Shown here: piece by piece, positions 8,852 through 18,231 of the stretch
Layout of the letters: each line of letters begins with the position of its first letter
Position numbering within the stretch: position 1 is the first letter of the stretch
Source of the DNA: Schizochytrium sp. CCTCC M209059
Taxonomy: Eukaryota; Sar; Bigyra; Thraustochytrida; Thraustochytriidae
Assembly (NCBI GenBank): GCA_000818945.1
Contig: KN805393.1
Span: 457,895-521,894 of the forward strand
DNA length: 64,000 nucleotides
Reading direction: 5' to 3'
Made by a program: the position numbers and the translations under genes
Notes under the pieces: generated by a model
Database searches by the model: none
What the model was told of the DNA's origin: nothing
What the model saw: only the letters and a program-made list of their open reading frames with translations

Positions 8852-9607
8852 ATGGACGCCGGCAAGATCTCGGCGCTCGCGGCCGAGCTCGCGGCCCGTG
8901 CGAAAGCCTGGGAGGCGGCGCAAACGCAGGACACCGCGCAGACCGCTGCGCGCAGACCCTACCTCGTTGGGGTCGCAGGTGTGCCAGGCGCAGGCAAATC
9001 GACGCTGGCAACGGCCTGCGCGGCAGCACTGCGTGAAGAGGTGGGCGTAGGCGCGCTGGCGGTGCCCATGGACGGCTACCACTACAGCAAGGCGGAGCTG
9101 GACAAGTTTGAGAACCCGGAGGAGGCGCATTTTCGGCGCGGAGCAGCTTTTACCTTCAACGGGCCCAAGTTTCTTGCCGATCTGCAGGCGCTCGTCCAGA
9201 ATCCTGAAAAGGAGCACAAATTCCCCGCCTGGTCTCACGAGATTGGCGATCCCATAGAGGACGGCATCGTTGTTGATTCTAAACGTGATCGTATCGTTAT
9301 TGTTGAGGGCAATTACTTGCTCCTCGATACACCGGAGCCCTGGCCCGAGTTCCGCAAAATCTTCGACGAGACTTGGTTCATCAAGGTCGACATTGAAACG
9401 GCCGTACAACGAACCGCTATTCGCAATGCAGCTGCCTTTGGTTGGACCCTCGAGCGAACCATGGCACGCACCCGCGCAACAGACGAGATTAACATGCGCC
9501 AGATTGTGGCCGCAAATCCGGAAAAGATCGCCACGCTCATCATCGAGAACCCCGACCGAGAAGCAGCTGCTTCGACGCCAGTTGTCAAGGAAGCAGCTTG
9601 TGATTAG
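8852..9607 (+). CDS. Uridine kinase/phosphoribulokinase-like P-loop kinase
   Basis: The frame opens with TTG at 8813; the ATG at 8852 (MDAGKISAL) gives 251 aa. A Walker A loop (GVPGAGKST, residues about 43-51) is followed by PMDGYHYSKAEL, the substrate-binding 'DG(F/Y)H' block of the uridine kinase/pantothenate kinase superfamily, and by a Walker B-like IVIVEGNYLLL. A conserved lid region (TRATDEINMRQI) with an Arg and Asn follows. Size and motif order fit the small stand-alone P-loop kinases related to yeast Yfh7 and bacterial FrcK-like proteins rather than classical uridine kinase. The phosphorylated substrate is unknown. The product is probably cytosolic, with no signal peptide or membrane segment. 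Confidence 0.8.
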   Translation: MDAGKISALAAELAARAKAWEAAQTQDTAQTAARRPYLVGVAGVPGAGKSTLATACAAALREEVGVGALAVPMDGYHYSKAELDKFENPEEAHFRRGAAFTFNGPKFLADLQALVQNPEKEHKFPAWSHEIGDPIEDGIVVDSKRDRIVIVEGNYLLLDTPEPWPEFRKIFDETWFIKVDIETAVQRTAIRNAAAFGWTLERTMARTRATDEINMRQIVAANPEKIATLIIENPDREAAASTPVVKEAACD

Positions 9608-10233
9608 CAATTCCTATTCAGAGAAAATTGCGCGCGCGAGAGAGTAACCGTTACGGGCCTGCGCCCTGAAAAATTAGCATTCGTATGTGATTTCACACGA
9701 ACTCGCAAAAGGAAAAACCACTCCGATACCAAGCGTGCGTGCACAAGCTCGGTGCAGGGCCAAAACAGATCCGCAAAGACTGCTTCGAGCAGCCTTGCAC
9801 TCGTCGTCGCGGGTGCAATATTTCTTAAGCAGAGCGAGATACGTCTGCGGAAGGCAACGTAGATTCTTTTGTAGGTAAATGTAAAAAGAAAATTGTAGGA
9901 ATTCGATTCGCAACACTGATTCCAAGTTGAGAAGAGCCTTGTCAAAGACTCAGTAGCAAGATGGACAGCAAGCTTGGCAAGAAGGAACTCGCTTTGGAAA
10001 ACTTGAAACGCGATGTCTCGTTCACAATGTAGACTCAAGGGAGAAGAGAAACAAGAAAATCGCAAAATGGATAAATGGAAAACGTCCAAGGCTCGGCTTC
10101 ACATCCAGGGCGCGTCACTCCGGTGCGACTTTCCACGGGCCAGAGAAGAACTAAGCGCTGCTGGACGCGACGATGCGCGTCCATCACCTTACAAGTTCTA
10201 CCTGGTGGTGTACGTACATGACCTGCACACGCT
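9608..10233. other. Convergent intergenic region, no gene seen
   Basis: About 625 bases between the 3' ends of the P-loop kinase and Reptin genes. A 161-codon minus frame crosses it but has low-complexity, unrecognisable content and I do not call it. The region is probably 3' UTRs. Confidence 0.5.
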
Positions 10234-11670
10234 TTACTTGGTGTCCATGTCCTGTGCCCCGCCCTTGTCATCTTCTTCGTCCTCGTCGTCGTCATCGTCA
10301 ACCTCGTGAAAGAGGTACTCGGATTGGTACTCGAGCAGAAAGTTTGTGGAGCGCTTGAGATCGATAAAGAGCGAGTAGACCTTTTTGATATCCTCAATCT
10401 CGACCTCGGTACCACGGCGTTTAGAGCAGACAAGCGATGCCGACATGATCATGTGCATGGCATAGCGCAGCGAGGTCTCATCGGCGATGCGTGTGAGAAG
10501 TTCGCGTGCGTCATCGGACATCTCGACGTCCTCTTCCTCGCAGCGAATGTCGAGAATCTTGCGAATCTCCTTGCTGCTATAAGGTGATGTGGTAATGATA
10601 ATGAGGCGGTCAAGGAGATCGATGGGAATGCCATGTGGCGACTTGTAGTTTGTGCCTCGGATGCGCGTGATGCCGCGGTTGGTGGCGATGATGAGGACAG
10701 GGGCCAAGTCGCTCTCCAAGGCGCGATTGAGCCACGAGAAGCACTCAATATCGAGCATGTGCACCTCGTCAATAAAGAGCACACCAGGGACGATGGTGGC
10801 CTTGCCCTCCTCTCGCCACTCTGCAACCTTGCTGTCGATCTGTTCGCGAACCTCGGGCTTGATCTCGCCCGTGTCACCAGAGAAGAGCGCCAGAAAACCC
10901 TGCTGGCGACTGTTGATAACATCGATCTCGTGCAGGCTAACGACGTGGACGACCTCTTTACGCTTTTGGAGTTCTCCTTCGGGGCACTGAACAAAACGCG
11001 TCTGCGGGCCCATGGCGTCATAGTCACCGGACCGCGTGAAGGAGCGTCCGAGCTTGGTGATGCGACCGCTAGCTTTGTCAATCGTGATGACGTCACCGGC
11101 GCTGACCTTTTCCTTGTTGAGCGACTCGATCATCTTGGTTCCCAGATCGTAGACGGTCTCCATCTCCGTGCTCTTGAGAGTGAGCTTGCCGGTCATCTCG
11201 CTGGCCCCGCCTGCTGCTGGCTGGTCCATTTCGATTTCCACGACTTCACCCTCGATGATCTCGGTCTCCTCCATGATGCGCACGCCGATGGACCTTCGGA
11301 AGGCCTGCGTGAGCGCCTCGGTCTTGGACATTTCCAGCGAGAAAATCTCACTGCCAGCAATGCTGGTAAACGGTGTGTCTTCGCCGAGGGCCTGCGCAAT
11401 GCCCATGGCGATGGCGGTCTTGCCGGTTCCGGGTGGGCCAGCGAGCAGCACGGCGCGGCCAGACATGTTACCCTCTTCAATCATCCGCAGCACCACGCCG
11501 GCGGCTTTGCGCGCCTCGGCCTGGCCCACCATGCCTTGCGAGGTCGCGCGCGGCTCGAGCGTGTCGTCGAGGCCCAGCCCGCGGATGTGCGAGTGTGCGC
11601 CGATCCGCTCGATGCGCGTGAGGTCCTTGACCTCCTGCATCTTCACCTCTGTCGTCCCTGCCGCCGCCAT
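10234..11670 (-). CDS. RUVBL2: RuvB-like 2 AAA+ ATPase (Reptin/TIP49b)
   Basis: The 478-aa product starts with ATG at 11670. It carries Walker A GPPGTGKT (residues about 78-85), Walker B LFIDEVHML (about 299-307), sensor-type IATNRG and the Reptin-like stretch SHIRGLGLDD near the N-terminus. The insertion domain (OB-like domain II) lies between Walker A and B, as expected for TIP49 proteins. Family knowledge: Reptin and Pontin form hexameric rings in INO80, SWR1 and TIP60 chromatin complexes and in the R2TP chaperone that assembles box C/D snoRNPs and PIKKs. The C-terminus is unusually acidic (DDDDEDEEDD). The partner Pontin is not in this window. Confidence 0.95.
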   Translation of the reverse strand: MAAAGTTEVKMQEVKDLTRIERIGAHSHIRGLGLDDTLEPRATSQGMVGQAEARKAAGVVLRMIEEGNMSGRAVLLAGPPGTGKTAIAMGIAQALGEDTPFTSIAGSEIFSLEMSKTEALTQAFRRSIGVRIMEETEIIEGEVVEIEMDQPAAGGASEMTGKLTLKSTEMETVYDLGTKMIESLNKEKVSAGDVITIDKASGRITKLGRSFTRSGDYDAMGPQTRFVQCPEGELQKRKEVVHVVSLHEIDVINSRQQGFLALFSGDTGEIKPEVREQIDSKVAEWREEGKATIVPGVLFIDEVHMLDIECFSWLNRALESDLAPVLIIATNRGITRIRGTNYKSPHGIPIDLLDRLIIITTSPYSSKEIRKILDIRCEEEDVEMSDDARELLTRIADETSLRYAMHMIMSASLVCSKRRGTEVEIEDIKKVYSLFIDLKRSTNFLLEYQSEYLFHEVDDDDDEDEEDDKGGAQDMDTK

Positions 11671-12356
11671 CGTGCTCTTTCCTCACGTCGCCCGCGTCGC
11701 CCGCGTCGCGCGTCGCTCGCAAGGCGGCCCACCGGCGGTCGCGATCCAATCTAATAATCCAATCCACTTCAATCCGCTCCAATCCTGCCCAGCGCGGTCC
11801 GCCCGGCCTACCGCCGTCGCCGCGCGCGTCCAGTCGAGACCCTCGCCGCGCCGCGCCGCGCCGCGCCTCGCCCGCCGTGCCCACGCCCGCGCCCGCCCGC
11901 GTCAACGGCCGCGCCTCGCGTCCTCGCGTCTCGCGCCGCCTCGAATCGTGTCTGGGCTCGCGGCCGTTGAGCTGCTTCTTTCTGCCTCCTGCATGCGTTG
12001 CGCAGACCGCGGCGGGGTTTAAAAAGGGTAAAGGGACCCAAAATCTCGAAAAGGGACCTATATCGGGGCGCGATCCGAGTCCGAGGCCCGGTCAGATAGA
12101 TAGACAGATGCCGCTCGCAAACCCGAGCCGCGCGGGCGCGAACGGGGACGCGGAGGGGGCCGCGGAGAGCGAGCGGCGCGAGGCCGCCGCGAACCTGCCG
12201 CGAACCTGCGTCTGTCTGCAGGATAGAGAACAGAAACTCTGGAAGAGCTGAGGCGAGGCGGACGGAAAGGCCTGATTGACGCGGTTGCAAACGTCAGAGT
12301 TTGGGGACGGGAGAGCAGAACAACCGTGCGGGACGCGAAGGCGCGGAGAAAAGACG
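11671..12356. other. Divergent promoter region, GC-rich with simple repeats
   Basis: About 690 bases between the Reptin and SNARE gene starts. It contains repeated AATCC-type units (about 11745-11785), CGCGC-type low-complexity sequence (about 11845-11895) and two AAGGGACC motifs (around 12031 and 12051). No coding signal was accepted. Confidence 0.55.
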
Positions 12357-13294
12357 ATGATGCACCAAGGGCAGGAGCAAGAGCACAAGGAGGAGTTTGG
12401 CAATGGACAAGGTACGCAGCCTGAACGGAAACTGGAAAAAGAGTGCGTTGTGGAGGAAATCTGTGAAGAGATTCTCCCGGATGGGACGCAACAGTTTACA
12501 GATCCTGTGAGCGGCGCGAAGCGCGAGCTAGAGGACGTACAGCTACCGCCAGGATGGACCTGGAGGTCAAATTGGAAGTGTGACGCGCAAACGGACTCGC
12601 ATGGTTTGAGACGCTGGCGACGAATTCGCGAAGCGCCCGCGAAGGCGCGCATCAGCGCCGGAAAAGATCCAAGCGCGGTCCAAAGTCAGCTACTTTCGCT
12701 GCAGCAGCTGCTTTGCTCTGACACCGAGCATCTCGAAGCGCTTACAGCCCGCATCGGTGGTAATCTTGACTCGGAAGACTTGCGCTCGCGAATTAGGTTA
12801 CACTGTGCGCTCGCAGACGTCCACCTCTCTGCCGGCCCAGCTCTTCAACGTGCGCTTGTTATCTTCGAGCACGACGTCACGGATCCCACGCGCCGTGAGG
12901 CACTTGCCCAAACCCGTGCCATGCTCGAGAAAGATCTGGCACGTCAACGTGCCAAGCTTGAAACCGCGCTCTGGAGCGTTCGAGACCGCATTCGGGTAAT
13001 TCCTTCGCCGCGTCCCATCAACGTCAAGAGTGTGCAGCAAATTCACGAAAATATTCATTTACCCTCGACGGCATCAGACCGCGCAACGCGGGATCAAGAG
13101 CTAGCATCGGAGATGCTCTTACAGTCCACCATGGATGTCAATGCCGAATTCTATCGCGAGCGCGAGACAGATATTCGGGACATTGCGCACGACGTCGCGT
13201 TGACCTCTAAAATCATGTCTACCGCTGCCGAGGGCATCTACCAGCAGGGCGAAATGGTGGACCGCGTAGATGAGAATCTTTCCTCGGCTCAAGA

Positions 13295-13331
<37 letters not shown>

Positions 13332-13349
13332 TCGTGCGTTTGCTCATAA
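12357..13349 (+). CDS. Qa/syntaxin-like SNARE with CaaX-type C-terminus
   Basis: The ATG at 12357 gives 330 aa; the frame upstream starts only with TTG. Near the N-terminus, PPGWTWRSNWKCD followed by RRWRRIRE resembles the W-rich dysferlin/peroxin (DysF) motif; this is tentative. A helical middle region (about 110-220) is followed by a SNARE motif at about 265-320: DIRDIAHDVALTSKIMSTAAE then IYQQGEMVDRVDENLSSAQ, where the QQGEM..R.DENL block matches the syntaxin 'EQG..ID.I..N...A' zero-layer region with its Gln. There is no transmembrane helix; instead an Asp-Ala repeat leads to the terminal CVCS. CaaX-type ends are farnesylated in other proteins, so a lipid-anchored SNARE (as in Ykt6) is inferred. 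Confidence 0.7.
13294..13331 (+). repeat. In-frame hexanucleotide repeat (GACGCC)n coding Asp-Ala
   Basis: About six tandem GACGCC units encode an alternating Asp-Ala linker between the SNARE motif and the terminal CVCS. Repeat-number change would alter the linker length without breaking the frame. Confidence 0.85.
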
Positions 13350-13924
13350 CAAAAGAATAGAGTAGGACTCCCAAGCATTCGTATCCTAGGATCCCAGCGT
13401 GGAAGAAAAAGGGGGAAGGAAATCAACATATTGCGAAATAAGACGAAACGAACAAGCAAACATACAGAACAACAGACCACGGGGAAAACGTAAACAAACA
13501 AGTAGAGGAAGTAACGACCAAGCTAGCAAACGAGCAAGTTATCGAATCGACGCCGTCTTTGCTTCTTCGAGGGAAAACAAATCATCTTCGACAGTCAGGT
13601 AGGATCCTCTTTCGCCTGCAGTTAAACACACAACGTAACATGACAAGTGGAAATACATTTCTTTTCTTTTTTTTCTTTCTTTGCGTTTTTTTTTTGTGCG
13701 CGTCAGATGTATCCTGGTGTTTCCTTGGAGAGGAAACAAACTCTTGGAGAAAAGTGAAAGCATGGTGCAGAATGGCGAGCACGATTTCAAACTTTGCGTC
13801 GATTGACCTTGCCGTCAACAACAAAAGTGTACATTGGAACTTTTGCTCAGACGGTGGTACATGTCGGCCAAAATAACGTGATGAGAGCATGTCGAGCCAC
13901 ACTCTGTGTTGTGCACCGATTGGC
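13350..13924. other. Convergent 3' intergenic region, AT-richer
   Basis: About 575 bases between the SNARE and Ask1-like gene ends, with T-rich runs near 13660-13695. I see no gene. Confidence 0.55.
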
Positions 13925-15566
13925 CTAAAATTCATCCTCAGAGGGTGCACGCCAGTAAAGGTGATTCTCGAGGGTAAAAGGACGAAGCAGCCCCCGTGAC
14001 ACGAGCATATCGAGCATGAGCTCGAGTCTTGCCTGCCCATACTTGGGCAGACGCTGTCGCAGTTCTGCAAGACAAAATGCCTCATGCGTAGCAAATTGAC
14101 TGTAAACAGCAGTGACTTGCGCAGCCCCTTCGCCAGACTGAAAGAGATGAGGAAAAAGTTTCAAGTCAAAGGCTGGCGGCGGTCCATCATTCACCATGTC
14201 CTCCTCCGCATTCATGTTGAGCAGCTCTTCCTCCGAGTCGCGCTCAGACCTGCCGTCGTGCCCATATCCGATATTCTCGGACGAATCACCATCCCCAAAA
14301 ACGCCCGTCTCGCCCGTCTCCGCTGCATACTGCATGAGAGAGCGACGCCGTCTGCGCGCGACGGATCGGGAAATGGGTGTTCCTGTGACGGCGGCCAGTC
14401 TGCGGTCGGTGAACTTGGCGCTTGGACCCGTTTTGGTCGAGGGACTCTGTGCCAAGCCTTGTGCGTTTGCGGTGGGCTGCATCTGCACGTTCTCCGTTTC
14501 CTCGTGCACATCCTCGTAATCATTAGAATGCGAACGTCTTGGCGTTCCGAGCAACTCCTCTTCCGCTTCGCCTTCCTCTTCTTTGTGTCTTTCGTCGCAG
14601 CGACCTTGATCATCTTTGCTATCCGTGTGCAAAAGAGCATCGGTCATGAAGGGGGAGAGCGGCACTGGCGTGGCCGGATTTGATGAGGCGTCGGATGTGT
14701 TTGCCTCCGCATTTGCGTCGAGAGCCGGCGACAAGCTCGAGCCCAAAATCATGTTCGTCACATGCCGTGCCGGCGTCCCGTACTCGAGGAGCTGCCGGGA
14801 CTTGACTGCCGAAGAAGGACCATAGTCTCCATCCTGCGGAGTCCCAGGAGTTGCAGCACTTATTTCACTCAAATCCAAAATGTTTGCGCCCTCTTCCGCA
14901 AAGGCAGTAGCATTGTGGTCAGAAGGGGTACGCGCTGCTTGAGGCGTCTTAAAATCCATAATCAAAGACTCATTCACATTGCCATCTTCGCTGTCGTTAT
15001 GCCCATCCTCATCTTGAAACGGAGAGGCCGATGCTGAGCGCATCTTGCGAAACATGGGGGTTTTCGCAAATGATTTGGAAAATACAGGCAGTGTCGGCGT
15101 TGGTGGGTTCTGACTCGATAGATCAGACGCACCCGACTCGTTATGAGCATTCGATTCGCGCTGCGGGTTCCAGGCACGTCCAGCACGACGCGCGGGTTTA
15201 ACAGCTGTCTTCGGCCTTGCGCGTCCTTTGCCGGATTCTTCATCCGCTTCGTCATCCACGATCTCGTCGTCGACCCCGGCCGGCGTCGAGCTTACATCGC
15301 GAACGTGGTCAAAAAAGTGGCACCACACCGCAGCACCGTCTGCAACGTCTTGCATTGCCTTGTCAAAGGCTCTCACATGCTGGAGGAGCCCCGTTGCCGC
15401 ATCGAGCGCCTATTGCAATTGGGAAAGAAACAAAACATCACGTTAGTGGCGTTGCGAGCGAATTTGGCACATCTTCACGACAATAAGACACCTTTGATGC
15501 ACCACGTACCTTGACAAAGTTGGCGTCGATCTCCTGTAGCTTCGCAGCGACCTCTTCGCCCTGCAT
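13925..15566 (-). CDS. ASK1: DASH/Dam1 complex subunit Ask1-like, one intron
   Basis: Exons are 15566-15510 and 15409-13925 (minus strand), joined in phase 0 to a 513-aa protein. Exon 1 begins MQGEEVAAKLQEIDANFVK; after splicing it runs into ALDAATGLLQHVRAFDKAM and AVWCHFFDHVRD. This matches the N-terminal signature of fungal Ask1 ('LQEID.NF...', then W..FF), a ring subunit that couples kinetochores to microtubules. The long middle is acidic and rich in TP/SP sites (KTPMF, TPQAARTP, ATPGTP, LGTP, TGTP), as expected of a CDK-regulated mitotic protein. The last 75 residues (LKLFPHLFQ... ELRQRLPKYGQARLELMLDMLVSRGLLR... YWR) look like a winged-helix domain not known from yeast Ask1. Exon 1 is short, so the call depends on the splice. 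Confidence 0.6.
15410..15509 (-). other. Spliceosomal intron in the Ask1-like gene (100 bases)
   Basis: On the minus strand the exon ends GTCAAG and the intron begins GTACGT; it ends in a T/C-rich tract (TTTTGTTTCTTTCCC) then CAATAG. Removing it joins two frames in phase and restores the continuous Ask1-type motif. It is the only convincing intron in the window. Confidence 0.8.
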
Positions 15567-16273
15567 GGCGGGCGAGCCCACTTTGTCCTCGTTCTCAAAA
15601 CCGCCCTCGAAAACGTGCAACTCACGCGCGCGCGCGCTTCGAGGATCTTTTCAGCCTCTTTTACCCAAAGACTTTTGCGTCTCTGCGCTGCCTTGTCCTT
15701 CGTCTCGCTGCTGTCCTCGCGAGCGACGGAGGACTCGCGCAACCTCCCTCGCTCACGCCGAAGGACTTTTGCTGCAAGCGGTTATACATCAGACTGGGTC
15801 AAGACCAGTAAGTCGTTGACAAAACGACGGGAAACCGCCGCTTTCGTGCATATAGATCCGGTTAACCCGCCTCAGTGCAACTGGAGTGTGGCCGCACTTG
15901 AGGCGAAGCGAAGGTCACGGCACTGCAATGCCTCTGGCACTTTGTACGGTGCAAGACTTGTGACGATGGATGGTAAGTCTTCTTTGGCTGTCTTTCTTAG
16001 CTACGCCGGGCTCATTCATCTGGCTTTCGGTGCAAAAAACAACCATTCACGCCGTGCGGACAACTTTGGGTCGCGGGAAAAAGGAAAAGGTCACCGGGGA
16101 GTTCGGGAGGGGGTTTTAGGGGGGTGGGTAAAAGGTCACGTGGCTCCCAAGGGTTCGCGTAGCTCGTGAAAGACGCGGCAATAAAAGCAAATTCCATGAG
16201 GGAAACCGAAAAAGACAACTAGCAGAAGCAGTCGATTCGAAGCAATACACGCGGGCTTCGCGCGTAAGGCAGC
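15567..16273. other. Divergent promoter region
   Basis: About 700 bases between the Ask1-like and ANK-FN3-IQ gene starts. A minus-strand frame at 15742-15626 could be an additional upstream exon of the Ask1-like gene, since a GTGAGT follows it, but it lacks an ATG. Otherwise nothing was identified. Confidence 0.5.
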
Positions 16274-18187
16274 ATGTTTCAACAACCTAGCTCGATCTAT
16301 GCCCCAGGTTTTCCCGGAAGACCTATGAAGGGCAAGCCAGGTGACACATTGATGAATGCCTGTTTCGATCGCGATGTTGACGCCTTCCGAGATGCCCTCA
16401 ACCGAGAACTCTCCGATCGCGAGGCAGAACAAGAGACGTTGGCCCATCTCACCGAAAATCACGTCGACGAGCACGGAAACACCTTTGTACACGTTGCTGT
16501 GTACCGAGGAGCAACAAAAATCATCCGACATATTCTGCAGTCATGCCCTGCAGCCCGATCATGGATCCAAAGCAAAAACCATCATGGAATCACACCTTTA
16601 CACTACTCGTGCCGACGAAACCGAACCCAGATCACAAAGACACTTCTGCAACATGGGGCCAACGCGCGAGCGAGAGATCTGAATGGCAACACGCCACTTC
16701 ACTTTGCCGTGGAGGCAGGGAGTTTGGAGGTGGTCGAGTTTTTCCTCGAGCACAAATTGCCTTTTGACATGAGCAATGCCGGAGGCGTGACGCCTCTTCT
16801 CATTGCGTGTCGCGACAATCTGCGCAAGATCGCATTCCTTCTGGCAAGTGCAGGCGCCGACATCTGCAAGGCAAACACGACGGGCAACTCGCCACTGCAG
16901 GTTGCAGCCAAACAAGGCTGGGGTGAAGACCTTCGACGCGCAGGTGCCGTCCCCGAACAGCCAGAACCTCCAGAAATGCTCCGCATGGATGACGAAAGCG
17001 CAATGTTCTCATGGACGGCACCGGCCGGACGCAGCGCACCCGTGCAGCATTTTCGTCTCCAAGCCAAAAAAATCGATCGTCTCGATCCCGATGCCCCTTG
17101 GGAAACGGTCGCCGACTGCATCAAGGAGCGGCGGCACACCTTTTACACGTGCACAGCTCACTGCAGCACGTATTCACGCGACCCTCGACCCGAGGACCTC
17201 GCACCGAGTGAAGTCTATGCGGTGAGAGTGCTAGCATATAGCATTGTGGGATGGAGTGAACCGAGCGAGCAAAGTCGTATGTTTGTTACCTCTCCGGCAG
17301 CGCCAAGCAGACCAGAGCCTCCGTCCATTCTCCGCACGACGCGCACAAGCCTGACGGTTCGCTGGGAGCTTCCCGAGGCCAACGGGGCGCCCATCGACCG
17401 CTCCGAGCTTCAGTGGAGACTTGCTCATACCCCTTACGTGACCTGGAGTAGCGTACCTGACAAACTTGAAGTGGAAAGGCCCGCCCGCTCCGACGAGGAG
17501 CCTTCTTCTTCCGAATCAGACACGGACGAAGAAGAGGATCCGCTGAAGCGAATCCAGGTCCAGGAATACACGCTCAAAGGGCTTAGTCGCGCAGCCGGGT
17601 ATGTTTTCCGCGTGCGCTGTCATAATCTCATGGGCTGGAGCTACTACAGCGTACCGAGCATCAAGGCTTGCACAAGCTCGCGCGACCCACGAGCAAGGCG
17701 GCATGGTCTTGGCGCCCATCAGACTGACTCCGTTCGCAGAAGCTTCCGAGGAACGGCGTCGCATGCTCAAGCTCGCTTCATGGCCATTTCGCTGGCTCGT
17801 GAGGACGATGACCATAAATCCAAGCTTACCGCCGAAATTATTGCCAATCAGGATCTCGAACGTCGCCAAAAGGCTGCTGTGCTCAAGCTGCAAACATTTT
17901 GGCGTGGTAGACGTGCTGTATGGAAGTATCACAATTATCTCAGGGACCGTGTCGTTCGCAAGAATTTCCTTGTTGAGTACAGTCTGGAACAGTCCTTTAA
18001 TGAAGAGTGGCGACTTCACCTCATGCGTTTCGTCATCGAAGCGCACGATTTGGAGGCTCGGAAACAAGTTGAACTCGATGCGCGCCGACAGAGAAAGATG
18101 GCGCGTGCAATACGAAGAGAGAAACGGCAGCTCACGCGCAAACTTCGCGCCGACCGACGCAAGCAGCAAACCGAGGAAAAGTCCTAA
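16274..18187 (+). CDS. Ankyrin repeat-fibronectin III-IQ motif protein
   Basis: The 637-aa product starts with ATG at 16274. Residues about 65-210 hold four or five ankyrin repeats, with canonical cores such as HGITPLHYSCRRN, NGNTPLHFAVEAG and GVTPLLIACRDN. Two fibronectin type III domains follow (about 225-335 and 345-460), recognised by PEPPEMLRM...FSWTAP and PEPPSILRTTRTSLTVRWELP with WSEPSE and GWSYYS endings. An IQ motif (VLKLQTFWRGRRAVWKY, about residues 535-552) suggests calmodulin binding. The C-terminus is strongly basic and helical. A cytoskeletal scaffold is plausible; proteins of this layout occur in protists and animals (ANKFN-type). It converges on the MAP10-like gene with only 44 bases between stops. 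Confidence 0.8.
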   Translation: MFQQPSSIYAPGFPGRPMKGKPGDTLMNACFDRDVDAFRDALNRELSDREAEQETLAHLTENHVDEHGNTFVHVAVYRGATKIIRHILQSCPAARSWIQSKNHHGITPLHYSCRRNRTQITKTLLQHGANARARDLNGNTPLHFAVEAGSLEVVEFFLEHKLPFDMSNAGGVTPLLIACRDNLRKIAFLLASAGADICKANTTGNSPLQVAAKQGWGEDLRRAGAVPEQPEPPEMLRMDDESAMFSWTAPAGRSAPVQHFRLQAKKIDRLDPDAPWETVADCIKERRHTFYTCTAHCSTYSRDPRPEDLAPSEVYAVRVLAYSIVGWSEPSEQSRMFVTSPAAPSRPEPPSILRTTRTSLTVRWELPEANGAPIDRSELQWRLAHTPYVTWSSVPDKLEVERPARSDEEPSSSESDTDEEEDPLKRIQVQEYTLKGLSRAAGYVFRVRCHNLMGWSYYSVPSIKACTSSRDPRARRHGLGAHQTDSVRRSFRGTASHAQARFMAISLAREDDDHKSKLTAEIIANQDLERRQKAAVLKLQTFWRGRRAVWKYHNYLRDRVVRKNFLVEYSLEQSFNEEWRLHLMRFVIEAHDLEARKQVELDARRQRKMARAIRREKRQLTRKLRADRRKQQTEEKS

Positions 18188-18231
18188 AACCTAGCCTAGC
18201 ACTACTGTATTGATATATGCAATGTGGAAAA

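Noticed and set aside
9604..10089. 161-codon minus-strand frame between the P-loop kinase and Reptin genes
   Set aside because: No recognisable domain and it lies in the shared 3' region of two converging genes.
10633..11754. Long plus-strand frame antisense to the Reptin gene
   Set aside because: Mirrors the codon bias of the Reptin gene on the other strand; Reptin is certain.
13925..15566. Ska3 as an alternative identity for the Ask1-like protein
   Set aside because: Ska3 also has many TP sites, but the spliced LQEIDANF...W..FF signature fits Ask1 better.
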